Positions 1-9,181 of a DNA stretch of 64,000 bases are shown piece after piece. The notes under the pieces are model-generated. The model did not search any database and had not been told where the DNA came from. It saw only the letters and a list, made by a program, of their open reading frames with translations. Made by a program: the position numbers and the translations under genes. The number at the start of each line of letters is the position of its first letter. The first letter of the stretch is position 1. The DNA lies in the NCBI GenBank assembly GCA_020635075.1, contig JACKAM010000003.1, positions 372,001 to 436,000 of the forward strand, in the 5' to 3' direction. The stretch is from Pseudobdellovibrionaceae bacterium (GTDB taxonomy: Bacteria > Bdellovibrionota > Bdellovibrionia > Bdellovibrionales > UBA1609).

Positions 1-582
1 CGAGGCCTTCACCGCCCGCAATTCATCATCGACCACCTGTTGCACACCCTTGAGTTCCCCCTCAATCGCCTTCAACTCACTGTTGGCTTTGACAAACTCC
101 GCCTGGTGGAAGTTAGCTCCTGTCTTCGCCATATTCTCCATCCTCATTCGCGAGGCATTGGACATATGACAGCCATTTAAAGCATGAGAACGGGGAAAAA
201 TCAGATCGACAATTACCTCCGGATCGAGGACGTCCAGAAAGGCATGAAGATAACCCCTCTCACTCTGACTTGGATGTCTTGCCTGACAAGTGATGGCTGG
301 TTTGGGCCCATGAGCGTCTCGATGGGCCTGAACACCTTTTGCGCCTCCATAAAGCGTTCCCATGCCCAGGGTTCCAGTGATCATCATGCAATCCGATGGC
401 TCCAAAAGCTGACAGGACAGCTGGTTGTTCAGCTCCGTCACCATTTTTTTATATTCCGGAAAATTCTCTGCATCCTGGCACCAGCGGTCGTTCCCCTGAG
501 CGTACTCAGGCCCGGCTGCATTAATCAAATGGGCCTGCCCAAACACGAATGAAGCCAGAATCAGAATCCTCAAAAATGGCAT
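1..582 (-). CDS. Secreted protein of unknown function, partial at left edge
   Basis: The minus strand stays open from an ATG at 582 to the window edge, giving 194 visible residues without a stop; the C-terminus lies outside. The N-terminus (MPFLRILILASFVFGQ) is a typical signal peptide, so the product is probably exported. The middle contains four cysteines and a His-rich stretch, and the last 45 visible residues are charged and probably helical or coiled coil. The start overlaps the stop of the gene at 582-995 in the arrangement TGATG, which indicates translational coupling and shared function. I do not recognise the family. A methionine at 132 also has a Shine-Dalgarno-like GGAG before it, but the longer frame is uninterrupted and carries the signal peptide. 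Confidence 0.7.
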   Translation of the reverse strand, partial: MPFLRILILASFVFGQAHLINAAGPEYAQGNDRWCQDAENFPEYKKMVTELNNQLSCQLLEPSDCMMITGTLGMGTLYGGAKGVQAHRDAHGPKPAITCQARHPSQSERGYLHAFLDVLDPEVIVDLIFPRSHALNGCHMSNASRMRMENMAKTGANFHQAEFVKANSELKAIEGELKGVQQVVDDELRAVKAS

Positions 583-995
583 CACAACCAAGCCCCCACC
601 TGACGGCACTGAGATTTATCAGACTTTCGAGTCGACCATTTTTTTTCAAGGCGCCCACCCAAGCATTCTCCTACTTTTTGGCTCCAGTAGACGGCTTCAT
701 GATCGGATCTAAAGGTTTTCGGCATCCTCATATTGGCCCGACATATACTGAGTTGCTCTTTGGCCTCCTTTTCACACTCCCTAACAACGACCTTGAAACA
801 GGTTTGAAAGTAGCCTTCTTGCTCACAAACGCCCCCGATCAAGCCTGGATAGACTTTCTTTTGCCAGACTTTGACCTTTATCTTTTCCGTCTGGGCCGCC
901 GACACCTTATATTTTTTTGGCTTGTAACGATTGTAGGCTTGCGCACTCCAAGTCAGCACGAACCCCAATAAAATGAACACCAACACAGGCTTCAC
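582..995 (-). CDS. Small secreted cysteine-containing protein
   Basis: The gene encodes 137 residues with a clear signal peptide (MKPVLVFILLGFVLTW, cut after SAQA). I place the start at the GTG at 995 because a GAGAGAGG Shine-Dalgarno lies six bases before it; a TTG at 1001 gives two more residues. The mature part is basic and has five cysteines between about residues 55 and 130, so disulfides in the periplasm are likely. It is co-translated with the downstream secreted gene through a one-base stop/start overlap. No family is recognised. An overlapping plus-strand reading frame is a shadow: it has no signal peptide and no ribosome site. Confidence 0.65.
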   Translation of the reverse strand: MKPVLVFILLGFVLTWSAQAYNRYKPKKYKVSAAQTEKIKVKVWQKKVYPGLIGGVCEQEGYFQTCFKVVVRECEKEAKEQLSICRANMRMPKTFRSDHEAVYWSQKVGECLGGRLEKKWSTRKSDKSQCRQVGAWL

Positions 996-1121
996 GAGCA
1001 ACCTCTCTCACTCATAGAAAAGCAAAAGCTTATTGCATAATGTTATCTGGAATCGACTGGAATTAGGAGACACGCCCTCTTAAACCAGACGAGCCTTTCA
1101 CCTGGTTTTGCATGAGGTCAG

Positions 1122-1802
1122 CTAGATCCAAAGCCCATCCTTCATGCGACAGACCCGAGGGAAGCGCTTGGCGAACTCCTGATCGTGGGAAACCACGACC
1201 AAAGTGAGGCCCATGCGGTCTTTAAGCTCAAAAAACAAGTCCTGAATACGACCACTGTTTTTGGTATCCAGATTTCCGGTCGGCTCATCTGCGAGAAGAA
1301 TTTCAGGCTCATTCAACAGGGCTCTAGCGATGGCGACTCGCTGTTGCTCTCCACCACTCAACTCAGAAGGATAGTGACTTTTCCGATCAATCAGTCCCAT
1401 TCCTGCCAATAGTTCCTCAGCCCTCTCCCGGGCCATTCGCGGATTCATACCACCAATGCGGGCGGGCATGGTGACATTTTCCAGAGCGGTAAACTCACTC
1501 ATTAAGTGGTGAAACTGAAAGACAAAGCCCAGTTTTTCATTCCGAAACTTCGCCAACTGATCATCCGATTGGCGAAACAGATCCTTCCCCTGATAAAGAA
1601 CTGTACCAAGAGTTGGACGATCCAAAGTCCCCATTATGTGCAACAGGGTGCTCTTTCCCGCCCCACTGGCGCCAACAATGCAAACCGCCTCACCCTTATC
1701 AATATTGAGATCCAAACCCTTGAGGATTTCCAAACGCGAGCCACCCATGGGAAATGACTTGTAAACACCGCGGGCTGATAACAAGGGTAACTGACTATTC
1801 AT
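1122..1802 (-). CDS. lolD: Lipoprotein-releasing ABC transporter ATP-binding protein LolD
   Basis: This 226-residue ATPase powers extraction of lipoproteins from the inner membrane for transfer to LolA. Walker A is GASGAGKS at 44-51, the Q-loop glutamine is near 96, the signature LSGGE is at 148-152, Walker B LLADEP at 169-174 and the switch histidine near 206. Length and the conserved FQFHHL and LSGGEQQR segments fit the LolD/MacB subfamily. The gene overlaps the end of lolC by eight bases, and the two form one complex. Without the neighbour a MacB-type assignment would be possible; the LolC partner makes LolD the better call. Confidence 0.9.
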   Translation of the reverse strand: MNSQLPLLSARGVYKSFPMGGSRLEILKGLDLNIDKGEAVCIVGASGAGKSTLLHIMGTLDRPTLGTVLYQGKDLFRQSDDQLAKFRNEKLGFVFQFHHLMSEFTALENVTMPARIGGMNPRMARERAEELLAGMGLIDRKSHYPSELSGGEQQRVAIARALLNEPEILLADEPTGNLDTKNSGRIQDLFFELKDRMGLTLVVVSHDQEFAKRFPRVCRMKDGLWI

Positions 1803-3021
1803 AACGAAGCCCCTCCACTGGTGCTAACTTGGCTCCCCTTCTGGCCGGAGCCAGGGTGGCTAGAAAACAAATAAACAAGGATGCAGCAAAAATAGCCGAG
1901 ATATCCGTCCAACGAAATTCAACGTCCACCCGCTCTAACTTATACACCTCACCGGGAAGAAGCCCCCACTTCTGTTCGGCATAGACAAAGCCGTAACAAA
2001 GAGCCACGCCCAGGACCACGCCAATCAATGAACCAATAAACCCAATCAATAACCCCTGGGCGGTGAATAGTTTAACTACAAATCCCCGATTGGCTCCCAG
2101 TGTTTTTAAAATACTAATGTCTCCAAAACGCCTAAGCACACTCACAAACAAAGTGCTGGATATATTAAAGCAGGCTGCAATCACCATAATCAGCAAAACA
2201 AAAAAGATTACAACCTTTTCCAGTTTGACCGCCTCAAAAAGGTTACGATTAACATCCTCCCAATCCCTAGTCCAAAACGCATGACCGAGACGCTGACTCA
2301 AAACAAAAGCAGCCTCTTTGGCCTTTTCATCTTTGTCCAGCCGCAGGCGGTAACCCATGACCTGATCACCAATCTGGGCAAAATCCTGGGCCGCCCGGAT
2401 GTGGGTCAATACAAAACGCTGATTCCAATCATGACGACCCAAATCCAAAATACCACGGACATAAAACTTTTTTAGGCGAGGTCTGAAGCTCGCATTGTCA
2501 TACTCCTTGGCCACTGGCATAACGGCCTTGAAGACATCCCCTATCTTAAGACCAAACTTCTTGGCCAGCCCCTTGCCAACCAAGCCAGCTTGAATTCCAT
2601 CCTCCCTCGGCCCGAACGCAAACTCACCTTCCCGCAGCCGCTGTTTCAGTCGCAAGACACGCTCATAAGTGTCAGGATCTACACCTTGAACAACGACTCC
2701 GGACAATTTCTTGTTGTGGGCAACAACAGCTTCCAGATAAACAAATGGCGTCTCAGCAATGATTGCTGGAACCTGGTCTCTAACTTCCTTTAGGAAAGTT
2801 TCGTCATCCGTCAGTGGGCCCCCTCTTTTCATCACCAAAACATGTCCCACCGAATCAATAACCGAGTTTTTTAAAGTGGTTTCAAAACCACTCACCACCG
2901 CCATGGCCACGACCAAGGATGCCACGCCGATAACCATTCCGAATATACTTAATGAAGTGGTGAGGTTCAGAAATCTCTGTCCCGAACGCAAGAATCTCCA
3001 CACCAGCCAAACCTGATACAC
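1795..3021 (-). CDS. lolC: Lipoprotein-releasing system permease LolC/LolE
   Basis: The 408-residue product is an inner-membrane permease of the LolC/E (FtsX/MacB) class. It has one N-terminal membrane segment (about 20-45), a large periplasmic domain of roughly 200 residues, and three C-terminal membrane segments with a FtsX-like core (SILKTLGA, typical of LolC/E). Start codon GTG overlaps the prfB stop as TAGTG. Only one permease gene is present beside lolD, so the transporter may be a homodimer (LolF-like), as known in bacteria that lack separate LolC and LolE; that is inference. Expression is probably from the upstream prfB/ybeY operon. Confidence 0.9.
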   Translation of the reverse strand: MYQVWLVWRFLRSGQRFLNLTTSLSIFGMVIGVASLVVAMAVVSGFETTLKNSVIDSVGHVLVMKRGGPLTDDETFLKEVRDQVPAIIAETPFVYLEAVVAHNKKLSGVVVQGVDPDTYERVLRLKQRLREGEFAFGPREDGIQAGLVGKGLAKKFGLKIGDVFKAVMPVAKEYDNASFRPRLKKFYVRGILDLGRHDWNQRFVLTHIRAAQDFAQIGDQVMGYRLRLDKDEKAKEAAFVLSQRLGHAFWTRDWEDVNRNLFEAVKLEKVVIFFVLLIMVIAACFNISSTLFVSVLRRFGDISILKTLGANRGFVVKLFTAQGLLIGFIGSLIGVVLGVALCYGFVYAEQKWGLLPGEVYKLERVDVEFRWTDISAIFAASLFICFLATLAPARRGAKLAPVEGLRYE

Positions 3022-4152
3022 TAAGAACCACCTGCTGCCTGCTGGGCCTGTTGCTTTAGATAGGATTCAATAAACTGATCCAAATCCCCGTCGAGAACTC
3101 GGTCGGGATTGCCCGATTCGGTTTCTGTTCTAAGGTCTTTCACCATTTTGTAGGGATGCAGAACATAGGAGCGAATTTGACTGCCCCACTCGTTGTCCAT
3201 CTTTGTACCTTCCAGAGCCTGCTTTTCCTCTCGGCGTTTTTCCATCTCCCTTTCATAAAGAGCCGCCCGCATCATTTTATAGGCTTTGTCCCTGTTGGAA
3301 ATCTGGCTACGCTCACTCTGGCACTGAACAACCACACCAGTTGGTAAGTGAGTCATCCGAACTGCTGAATCCGTCCGGTTGACGTGCTGTCCACCCGCCC
3401 CACTAGCTCGATAGGTGTCGATACGGAGATCTTCGGACTTGATTTCAATCTCAATTTCGTCATCCACCTCTGGCCATGCAAAAACCGAGGCAAAGCTGGT
3501 ATGGCGTCGGGCATTGGAGTCAAAGGGGCTTATGCGTACCAGCCGATGCACTCCCGATTCAGCCTTCAAATGTCCATAGGCATAGGGACCTTCGATCAAA
3601 AGGGTCACTGATTTTATTCCCGCCTCTTCACCTTCGGTCATTTCCAAAACTTCGACCTTGTAGTCCTGCTTTTCTGAGTAGCGGGTATACATACGCAGCA
3701 AAATACCAGCCCAATCACAGGCCTCAGTTCCACCCGCACCTGAATTGATGGACAGATAGGAGCTATTGGCATCGGTTTCGCCACTGAGTAAAACCTTTAG
3801 CTCCAGTTCGCCAACGATCGCCTCCATAGTGGAGACCTCTTTCGTGACCTCTTGAAAGGAAGCCTCGTCCTTTTCCTCGACAGCCATTTCGAGGAGGACT
3901 TCACTGTCCTCTACCTTTTGGTTGAGAACCTCCCAATCCTGAACGGACTTCTCCAGGAGAACTCTCTCCTTGTTGATTTTCTGCATTTCGCTGTGATTGT
4001 TCCAGACGTCCGGGTTTTGAGCCTGCTGCTCTAATTCCTCAAGCCGTTTTCGTTTGCTGAGGATGTCAAAGATACCCCCGAAGGTCGAGGGTTTTACCCT
4101 TGAGGTCTTTTAATTGGGATTTTACTTCAGCTAACTGGGTCTCCATCGACAT
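3021..4152 (-). CDS. prfB: Peptide chain release factor 2 (two frames joined by programmed +1 frameshift)
   Basis: RF2 terminates translation at UGA and UAA. The zero frame begins at ATG 4152 after an AAGGAG site, runs 28 codons and stops at an in-frame TGA (4066-4068). A +1 shift at CTT-TGA continues at 4067 and gives about 376 residues in total, the family's usual size. The junction reads LRGYL-D as in other RF2 proteins. The body has the tripeptide SPF anticodon-like motif and the catalytic GAGGQHVN loop. It sits between ybeY and lolC on the same strand. The ORF beginning at 3986 is only the downstream part of this gene. Confidence 0.95.
4065..4082 (-). other. Programmed +1 ribosomal frameshift site of prfB
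   Basis: On the minus strand the sequence is CGG GGG TAT CTT TGA C, almost identical to the known prfB recoding signal: a Shine-Dalgarno-like GGGGG three bases before the slippery CTT, then the poor UGA-C terminator. When RF2 is scarce the ribosome slips at CTT and reads GAC, so RF2 regulates its own synthesis. Both frames translate into conserved RF2 sequence on each side, which confirms the site. Confidence 0.95.
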
Positions 4153-4218
4153 GACCGGCTCCTTCAATACGCTGGAGCCTACGTTAGCAAACCAGGGCAG
4201 GTCAGGCAATCATTTCGA

Positions 4219-4662
4219 CTAACCTCTCCGAGCCCAATAGGATTTCCATATCGAATCCTGGAGGTCAAACATCCTTTGGGCTTCCGTTTCATTGCCTTCG
4301 TGATCATAGCCCAATAGGTGGAGGAACCCGTGGAGAAGGAGATAGGATAGCTCCTCGCGAACTGTCAGGCCATGTTCTTTGGCCTGTCGACGAACCACAT
4401 CAAGGCACAGGACCAACTCACCAAAGGAGTCGGAGTCTAGGCTTTCAAAACTCAAAACGTCAGTGGCGTAGTCCTTTTTTCGATACTGAAAATTCAGGGC
4501 CCTGGCCTGCCTCTCGTCGGCGAAAACCACAACAAGCTCTCGGGACTCGCCACCGAGACCAACTTTTCTTCGCTTTAGGCTTCTCGCAAATGACGTTAGG
4601 CTGGACTCTACAAACTTTCGCGGGACGGGACTTTTACCCTGATTAAGGACGAGAACGGTCAT
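4219..4662 (-). CDS. ybeY: Endoribonuclease YbeY (16S rRNA maturation)
   Basis: The 147-residue product is the single-strand-specific zinc endoribonuclease that matures the 16S rRNA 3' end and takes part in ribosome quality control. The metal-binding signature HGFLHLLGYDH lies at residues 111-121, and the conserved ATDVLSF segment at about 66-72. Its start overlaps the end of the HD-phosphohydrolase gene in an ATGA arrangement, the same neighbour pair seen in many bacteria (pgpH-ybeY). Sixty-six bases separate it from prfB. Confidence 0.93.
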   Translation of the reverse strand: MTVLVLNQGKSPVPRKFVESSLTSFARSLKRRKVGLGGESRELVVVFADERQARALNFQYRKKDYATDVLSFESLDSDSFGELVLCLDVVRRQAKEHGLTVREELSYLLLHGFLHLLGYDHEGNETEAQRMFDLQDSIWKSYWARRG

Positions 4663-7199
4663 GCCGAAGTCATGCCCTTCTTGTCCCCCTTTTGTTTTCC
4701 ATCTCGCAACTTATAAGGATTGGACTGGCTCATGTTGAGGTGAGGGTAATCGATCCGCTGGTGATAAATACCCAACAGAATCCTACGGAATGCCAACTCG
4801 ATCACTGATAGGTCTGCCAAAGTTAAATTACACTCGTTCAGCTGACCATCCAAAAATTTGGCCTGAATGATATTTTTGACAATGTTTTGTAATCGGGCTG
4901 TGGTTGGTTCATCCAGAGAGCGGGCGGCGGCCTCAATGCTATCAGCCAACATGACTAAGGCTGCCTCACGAAACTGTGGCTTTGGCCCGGGGTACCTGAA
5001 GTCATCCTCAATCACTTGGTCAATATCCTGATCGGCCTCATCGAGGGCCTTATTGTAGAAGAAGGAAATCAAGGTTGTCCCATGGTGCTGAAGGACCCCA
5101 TCGATGATCGGCTTACCCAGCTTATGGCGTAATCCCATTTCCACCCCATCCTTAACGTGAGCTATCAAAATGGTTTTCGACATATAGGGTGAAATGTGAT
5201 CGTGGGGATTATGCCCTGGTCTTTGATTTTCAATAAAATACTGGGCATGCGGAACCTTACCTATGTCATGATAATAAGCCATGACCTTCGCCAGAAGAGC
5301 ATTGGCACCAATCTCATTGGCTGCTGCCTCGACCATGCTGCCAACAACCAGGGAGTGATGATAAGTTCCTGGAGCTTTGACAATCATTTCCTGCATCAGG
5401 GGGTGATTGAGGTTGCTGAGCTCCAACAGCTTCACATCAGTCACATAATTAAAAGCACTCTCCAGTAGAGGCACCAACATCATTGCTACCATAGATGACA
5501 ATAAACCTCCCAAAAAGCCTGCTGGCACGTTCCATATGAGATCGTTCCACAGGTCGGGAGTTCCCATTCCCTGCATGACCGTCACCAAACAAATGACCAG
5601 AGAATTGACGGCGCCAGTGCGGACTCCGGCAAAGTAAATGTCGTTTCGTTTCTTACATGAATAAACTCCTCTGGCCGCAGCAATTCCTCCAATCATCGAA
5701 ACCAACAGAAAGCCAAAGTTGAAATCCACCATAACGGCCCCTGCCGTAGCCAGGAAGGCTGTAAACAGCCACACGACCTCACCAGAGTTAATCAACAGAC
5801 CGACCAACATTGGGCCAGCCGCAATCGGGGCCGCGAACAAAAACACAGTTGCTGGTATGAGGTTTCCATACTTCACCACGAAGGCCGCATCAGTCATAAA
5901 CAGAAAAATCTTGGTAATCAAAATCACCAAGACCGTCACCAGACCCATGACCGCCAAATCCTTATTCTCGACCCGCACCCGGTTAAGTGTGAACCGCCGT
6001 GTATAGGAGAAAAAAACCAACATCAAGGTCATGAATAGGAGGGCAGAAACCAGGGATACGAAGTCAGAACGTCGGTCTGACTTAAGATTGCGAATTTCCT
6101 CCAATAGGGTCACATGAATCGGCTGGACAATCGCCCCAGAGGCCACAACAGTCTGATTCTTTGCAATCGACAACTGAACCGGTAAAACTGCCAATCGAGC
6201 TTTGTCTTTGCGGTCAGCAGTTTCCTGACGGTTAAACGTCAGGTTCGGGCCTCGAAGTTGCTTCGCAAATGCGCCTAGCTGCTTCCGATCTGTTGGCGAT
6301 AGCTTTCCTTCGCCAGGCACGCCTTCAAATGTGAAATTCTTGCGCTCTCGCAGAGATTTAAGTTCCCCACGCACGGCTGTGTACTCTTCCTCCCCACTGC
6401 CGCGATCAATCACCCTCACGATCAGGGGGGAGTCCACGCCAGGAAGCAGGTTGCCTGACCCATCAAAAATTCTGAACGAGGACCACTTGGCAATGGCCTC
6501 GATCAAAATATTCTCCAGCCTGGCACTAAATCTTTTTTCAATGAGCCACTTAAAGACCGAGTCAGTTACTGGAGTCCCAAGCTCCTGCTCAAAGACCTTT
6601 TTGTGCTGCATAAAATCAATTACCGCTTCTGCGTGTTTTCCCTCAGCCTCCGGCCAGGGCGCCTGCTTCACCATCTGGCGCATTTTTCGCCAGGATTTGT
6701 AGACATTGTGGGTCAGGTTTTCATAGACATTGGGATCAAAATCAAAGACCGGAGGCACGCTTTGTTCCGCCTCACGACGCTTTGTTTCGGTGGCCACCTC
6801 ATCGACAATCTGAAAGCTAATTGGAGATTTAATGTCTGAGCTGGCAATATCACCAACCTGGACAAAGTAGGGAAAATCAATATCCCAAAACAACAAAAAA
6901 CTGAGGAAGAGCATGAACAAAAATAAAACGGAAAGCCGGCGAACCTGAAATTTCTCATCCAAAAAGTGAATGATTCTTCCAAGATTAGTCTGCTCAAATC
7001 CGAGATTATTTACCCACTCCAAAAACCGACGTGAATGGTCGATGTATTTCGTGCGGGAGTGAATGCCGTTTTTACGCTTATCCTTGACCAATGTCTTCGA
7101 TTTCCTTAGTAAATCTCCTAAATATTTTTCGGCATTTTGCGGGTAAAAAGGAAGAATCTCACACCCTTCCTGGCAAAACCCGACCAAAAGATAGGACAA
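4659..7199 (-). CDS. pgpH: 7TM HD-domain phosphohydrolase (PgpH/YqfF family)
   Basis: The protein is a membrane HD hydrolase of the family that degrades c-di-AMP in Firmicutes. Visible in order are an N-terminal membrane helix (about 88-105), an extracytoplasmic 7TMR-HDED-like domain (about 115-375), seven membrane helices (about 380-585) and a cytoplasmic HD domain with GTYHHS (611-616), HDIGK (644-648) and a later HH pair. The open frame starts at TTG 7199, only 31 bases from the divergent mazG start, so a later start (for example TTG 7091, 810 residues) is plausible. Substrate in this lineage is inference; no c-di-AMP cyclase is in the window. Confidence 0.85.
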   Translation of the reverse strand: MSYLLVGFCQEGCEILPFYPQNAEKYLGDLLRKSKTLVKDKRKNGIHSRTKYIDHSRRFLEWVNNLGFEQTNLGRIIHFLDEKFQVRRLSVLFLFMLFLSFLLFWDIDFPYFVQVGDIASSDIKSPISFQIVDEVATETKRREAEQSVPPVFDFDPNVYENLTHNVYKSWRKMRQMVKQAPWPEAEGKHAEAVIDFMQHKKVFEQELGTPVTDSVFKWLIEKRFSARLENILIEAIAKWSSFRIFDGSGNLLPGVDSPLIVRVIDRGSGEEEYTAVRGELKSLRERKNFTFEGVPGEGKLSPTDRKQLGAFAKQLRGPNLTFNRQETADRKDKARLAVLPVQLSIAKNQTVVASGAIVQPIHVTLLEEIRNLKSDRRSDFVSLVSALLFMTLMLVFFSYTRRFTLNRVRVENKDLAVMGLVTVLVILITKIFLFMTDAAFVVKYGNLIPATVFLFAAPIAAGPMLVGLLINSGEVVWLFTAFLATAGAVMVDFNFGFLLVSMIGGIAAARGVYSCKKRNDIYFAGVRTGAVNSLVICLVTVMQGMGTPDLWNDLIWNVPAGFLGGLLSSMVAMMLVPLLESAFNYVTDVKLLELSNLNHPLMQEMIVKAPGTYHHSLVVGSMVEAAANEIGANALLAKVMAYYHDIGKVPHAQYFIENQRPGHNPHDHISPYMSKTILIAHVKDGVEMGLRHKLGKPIIDGVLQHHGTTLISFFYNKALDEADQDIDQVIEDDFRYPGPKPQFREAALVMLADSIEAAARSLDEPTTARLQNIVKNIIQAKFLDGQLNECNLTLADLSVIELAFRRILLGIYHQRIDYPHLNMSQSNPYKLRDGKQKGDKKGMTSA

Positions 7200-7230
7200 T
7201 TTGCAGGGAATGTCGATGGGAGGAAGAGGA

Positions 7231-8040
7231 ATGCCACAAGCACCTGAAAATTATCGTGAATTCAGTTCACTGGTGAGCATTGTCACTGCTCTGCGCGGTC
7301 CAGATGGTTGCCCCTGGGACAAGGAGCAAACCCACAAATCCCTGACCCGCTTCGCCATTGAAGAGGCCCATGAGCTGGCCGAGGCCATAGACCGGGACGA
7401 CAACCAGGAGATTTGCGAGGAGTTGGGTGACCTACTCCTGCAAGTTGTCCTCCATGCGGAAATAGCCCGCCAAGAGGGTCGATTTGACATGGCCGATGTC
7501 ATTGCCGGTATTGGTGAGAAGATGGTCCGCCGCCACCCCCACGTTTTTGCTGATGTCAAAGTAAAGGATAGCGACGAGGTATTGGATAATTGGGGCAAGA
7601 TTAAAGCAAAAGAAAAAGGGAATGAGGATGACTTCATTCGCTTTAATCTACCTGCTGGCCTACCCGCCTTGATCGGAGCTCACAAGATTGGTGAAAAAAC
7701 CAAGAAGTGGCATTTCGATTGGGACCGGCCGGAGGATGTTCTCGCCAAGGTAGAAGAGGAAATTGCAGAACTTAAAGAGGCCTTGGCAACTCGGAACTCC
7801 GCTGAAATCGAACATGAATTGGGAGATTTGTTTTTTAGCCTTGCTCAACTGAGCCGTCACCTCAACACCGAGAGTGAGCAAGTGCTTAGAACCACGAACG
7901 CCCGCTTTGAAAAACGATTTGTTCAAATGCAGGAGTTCTGTCGGCAAGATGGAAAGGACTTCGCGCAGCTCGATAGCGAACAGATGGAAGAGTACTGGAT
8001 CAGGGCAAAAGAGCATCTCAAGGCCGACGAACCTGACTGA
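7231..8040 (+). CDS. mazG: Nucleoside triphosphate pyrophosphohydrolase MazG
   Basis: The 269-residue enzyme hydrolyses NTPs to NMP and pyrophosphate. It has two tandem MazG domains: the first begins with GCPWDKEQTH and carries the EEAHEL and EELGDLL metal-binding helices; the second repeats the pattern with VEEEIAEL and EHELGDLFF. The start at ATG 7231 is chosen because GGGAGGAAGAGGA precedes it at ideal spacing and because the protein then begins like known MazG; the open frame extends to TTG 7201. The gene is divergent from the HD phosphohydrolase gene. Confidence 0.93.
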   Translation: MPQAPENYREFSSLVSIVTALRGPDGCPWDKEQTHKSLTRFAIEEAHELAEAIDRDDNQEICEELGDLLLQVVLHAEIARQEGRFDMADVIAGIGEKMVRRHPHVFADVKVKDSDEVLDNWGKIKAKEKGNEDDFIRFNLPAGLPALIGAHKIGEKTKKWHFDWDRPEDVLAKVEEEIAELKEALATRNSAEIEHELGDLFFSLAQLSRHLNTESEQVLRTTNARFEKRFVQMQEFCRQDGKDFAQLDSEQMEEYWIRAKEHLKADEPD

Positions 8041-8244
8041 GAGCGCACTTGTTCAGATGTCAAGAGTCTGGTCACCATAACTTTTTGATTCAAGTTGGTA
8101 TACAGTTTTGAGACTCGCGGATTTATTGAGGATTTTAGCCGTTTTTCTAGGTATTAGACGTATCAAAGTGAGATTTTCACCTTTTTGACACATTCCCTTA
8201 ATTGGCCTAGTCCTTGCTCTTTTAGTTCTTGTGCGGAGGGGGAT

Positions 8245-8613
8245 ATGAAAAGAGCATTTGACCACCTGATTTTTGGTGTCCTTGTAATTTCCTGTATGAG
8301 CCTCGTCGTCTGTTCACTGGAAGCTTACAGCCAACAGTCCGGACAACGTACTGAGTTCGTCTCTACTGATGGAAAAAAGAAGAAGAAAAAAGGCAGTGGT
8401 TCCATTTCTAACTACGCCGAACGCTACAACCAGTCACCTGGCAGTACTGGCGACGGCAGCGGCGATGTGATGGCAAATGAAGGAACCAATATTTTTGCCG
8501 TACCCGTACCGGTTTTTCCTCCCGGCGGAGGCACCCCTGGCGGCGGTGGTGGCGGCAATGGTCGCCTTTCACCTGGCTACCTACCTACTGGTGGCACTCC
8601 CGGCACCCAGTGA
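8245..8613 (+). CDS. Small secreted glycine-rich protein with a lysine run
   Basis: The 122-residue product starts at ATG 8245 after a GGAGGGGG ribosome site. An N-terminal hydrophobic segment (about 8-28) is a signal peptide or anchor ending near CSLEAYSQ. It is followed by a run of six lysines (about 47-52), a linker, a PVPVFPPGG segment and a Gly/Pro-rich tail. No enzymatic motif is visible; low complexity suggests a surface or adhesive role, which is inference. A TTGACA at about 8185 lies upstream, but I see no convincing -10 box at the right distance. No homologue is recognised. Confidence 0.6.
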   Translation: MKRAFDHLIFGVLVISCMSLVVCSLEAYSQQSGQRTEFVSTDGKKKKKKGSGSISNYAERYNQSPGSTGDGSGDVMANEGTNIFAVPVPVFPPGGGTPGGGGGGNGRLSPGYLPTGGTPGTQ

Positions 8614-8623
8614 TTCTCAGATA

Positions 8624-8651
8624 TTTGGGTCTGGCCATGACCAGACCCAAA
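8624..8651. terminator. Strong hairpin between convergent genes
   Basis: An 11-bp perfect inverted repeat (TTTGGGTCTGG with CCAGACCCAAA, six-base loop) lies between the converging genes ending at 8613 and 8665. It has no long U-run on either strand, so it may be a weak or factor-assisted bidirectional terminator or an RNA-stabilising stem. Confidence 0.5.
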
Positions 8652-8664
8652 ACGATCTTAGCAC

Positions 8665-9084
8665 TTACTTCACAACAGTCGACTTTAAGACATAACCTTT
8701 TGGGATGACCACAGTAATGTTCACTTCCCGATCAAGGTTACGGTTGCTAAAGGCCTTTACAAAAAATGGCTTGGAGCTCACAACCGCTTTGTAGGGATTT
8801 GGAATCGGACAGAACATCTCCGTCGTCATCACGTATCCATCGGCAAAATACTTATCGTACCAGCCGTTACCGTTGCCCCCGACAAATGTGAAATCCGCAT
8901 CCATCGAGCGCTGGTTACAGTCATCGACCAATACTTCAACTTCGAGGGTCAGGTTTACTCCCTGAACTCCCTGGGCCGTCACTTGTTTCATGACGTATTC
9001 ACGGTTGGTATCTGTAACTGAATGACTAAATGCCATTGCGCTGGCTGAAAGAACGAGAGCCATAGCGGCTACAACTGTTTTCAT
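8665..9084 (-). CDS. Small secreted protein of unknown function
   Basis: The 139-residue protein has a clean signal peptide (MKTVVAAMALVLSASAMA, cleavage after AMAFS or nearby). The mature part has only two cysteines and alternates short hydrophobic and polar stretches, which suggests a small beta-rich periplasmic or secreted domain. The start is supported by a GGGGGAG ribosome site seven bases upstream. It converges with the glycine-rich gene at 8245. I do not recognise the family and see no catalytic motif. Confidence 0.65.
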   Translation of the reverse strand: MKTVVAAMALVLSASAMAFSHSVTDTNREYVMKQVTAQGVQGVNLTLEVEVLVDDCNQRSMDADFTFVGGNGNGWYDKYFADGYVMTTEMFCPIPNPYKAVVSSKPFFVKAFSNRNLDREVNITVVIPKGYVLKSTVVK

Positions 9085-9181
9085 AATCTCCCCCTTTGCT
9101 GAAAACAGGGGAAGACCTAACGGCTAGACTCCATTTGGACAAAAGAAAACGATATTTGAAATTGTTACCTGGCAGGCACTG

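Noticed and set aside
184..971. Two plus-strand reading frames
   Set aside because: They overlie two minus-strand genes with signal peptides and coupled start/stop, and lack ribosome sites.
1002..1121. Terminator after lolD
   Set aside because: AAACCAG and CTGGTTT can pair but the loop is long and no T-run follows.
8053..8265. Minus-strand reading frame of 70 residues
   Set aside because: It overlaps the start of the glycine-rich gene, is basic and unstructured, and lacks a ribosome site.
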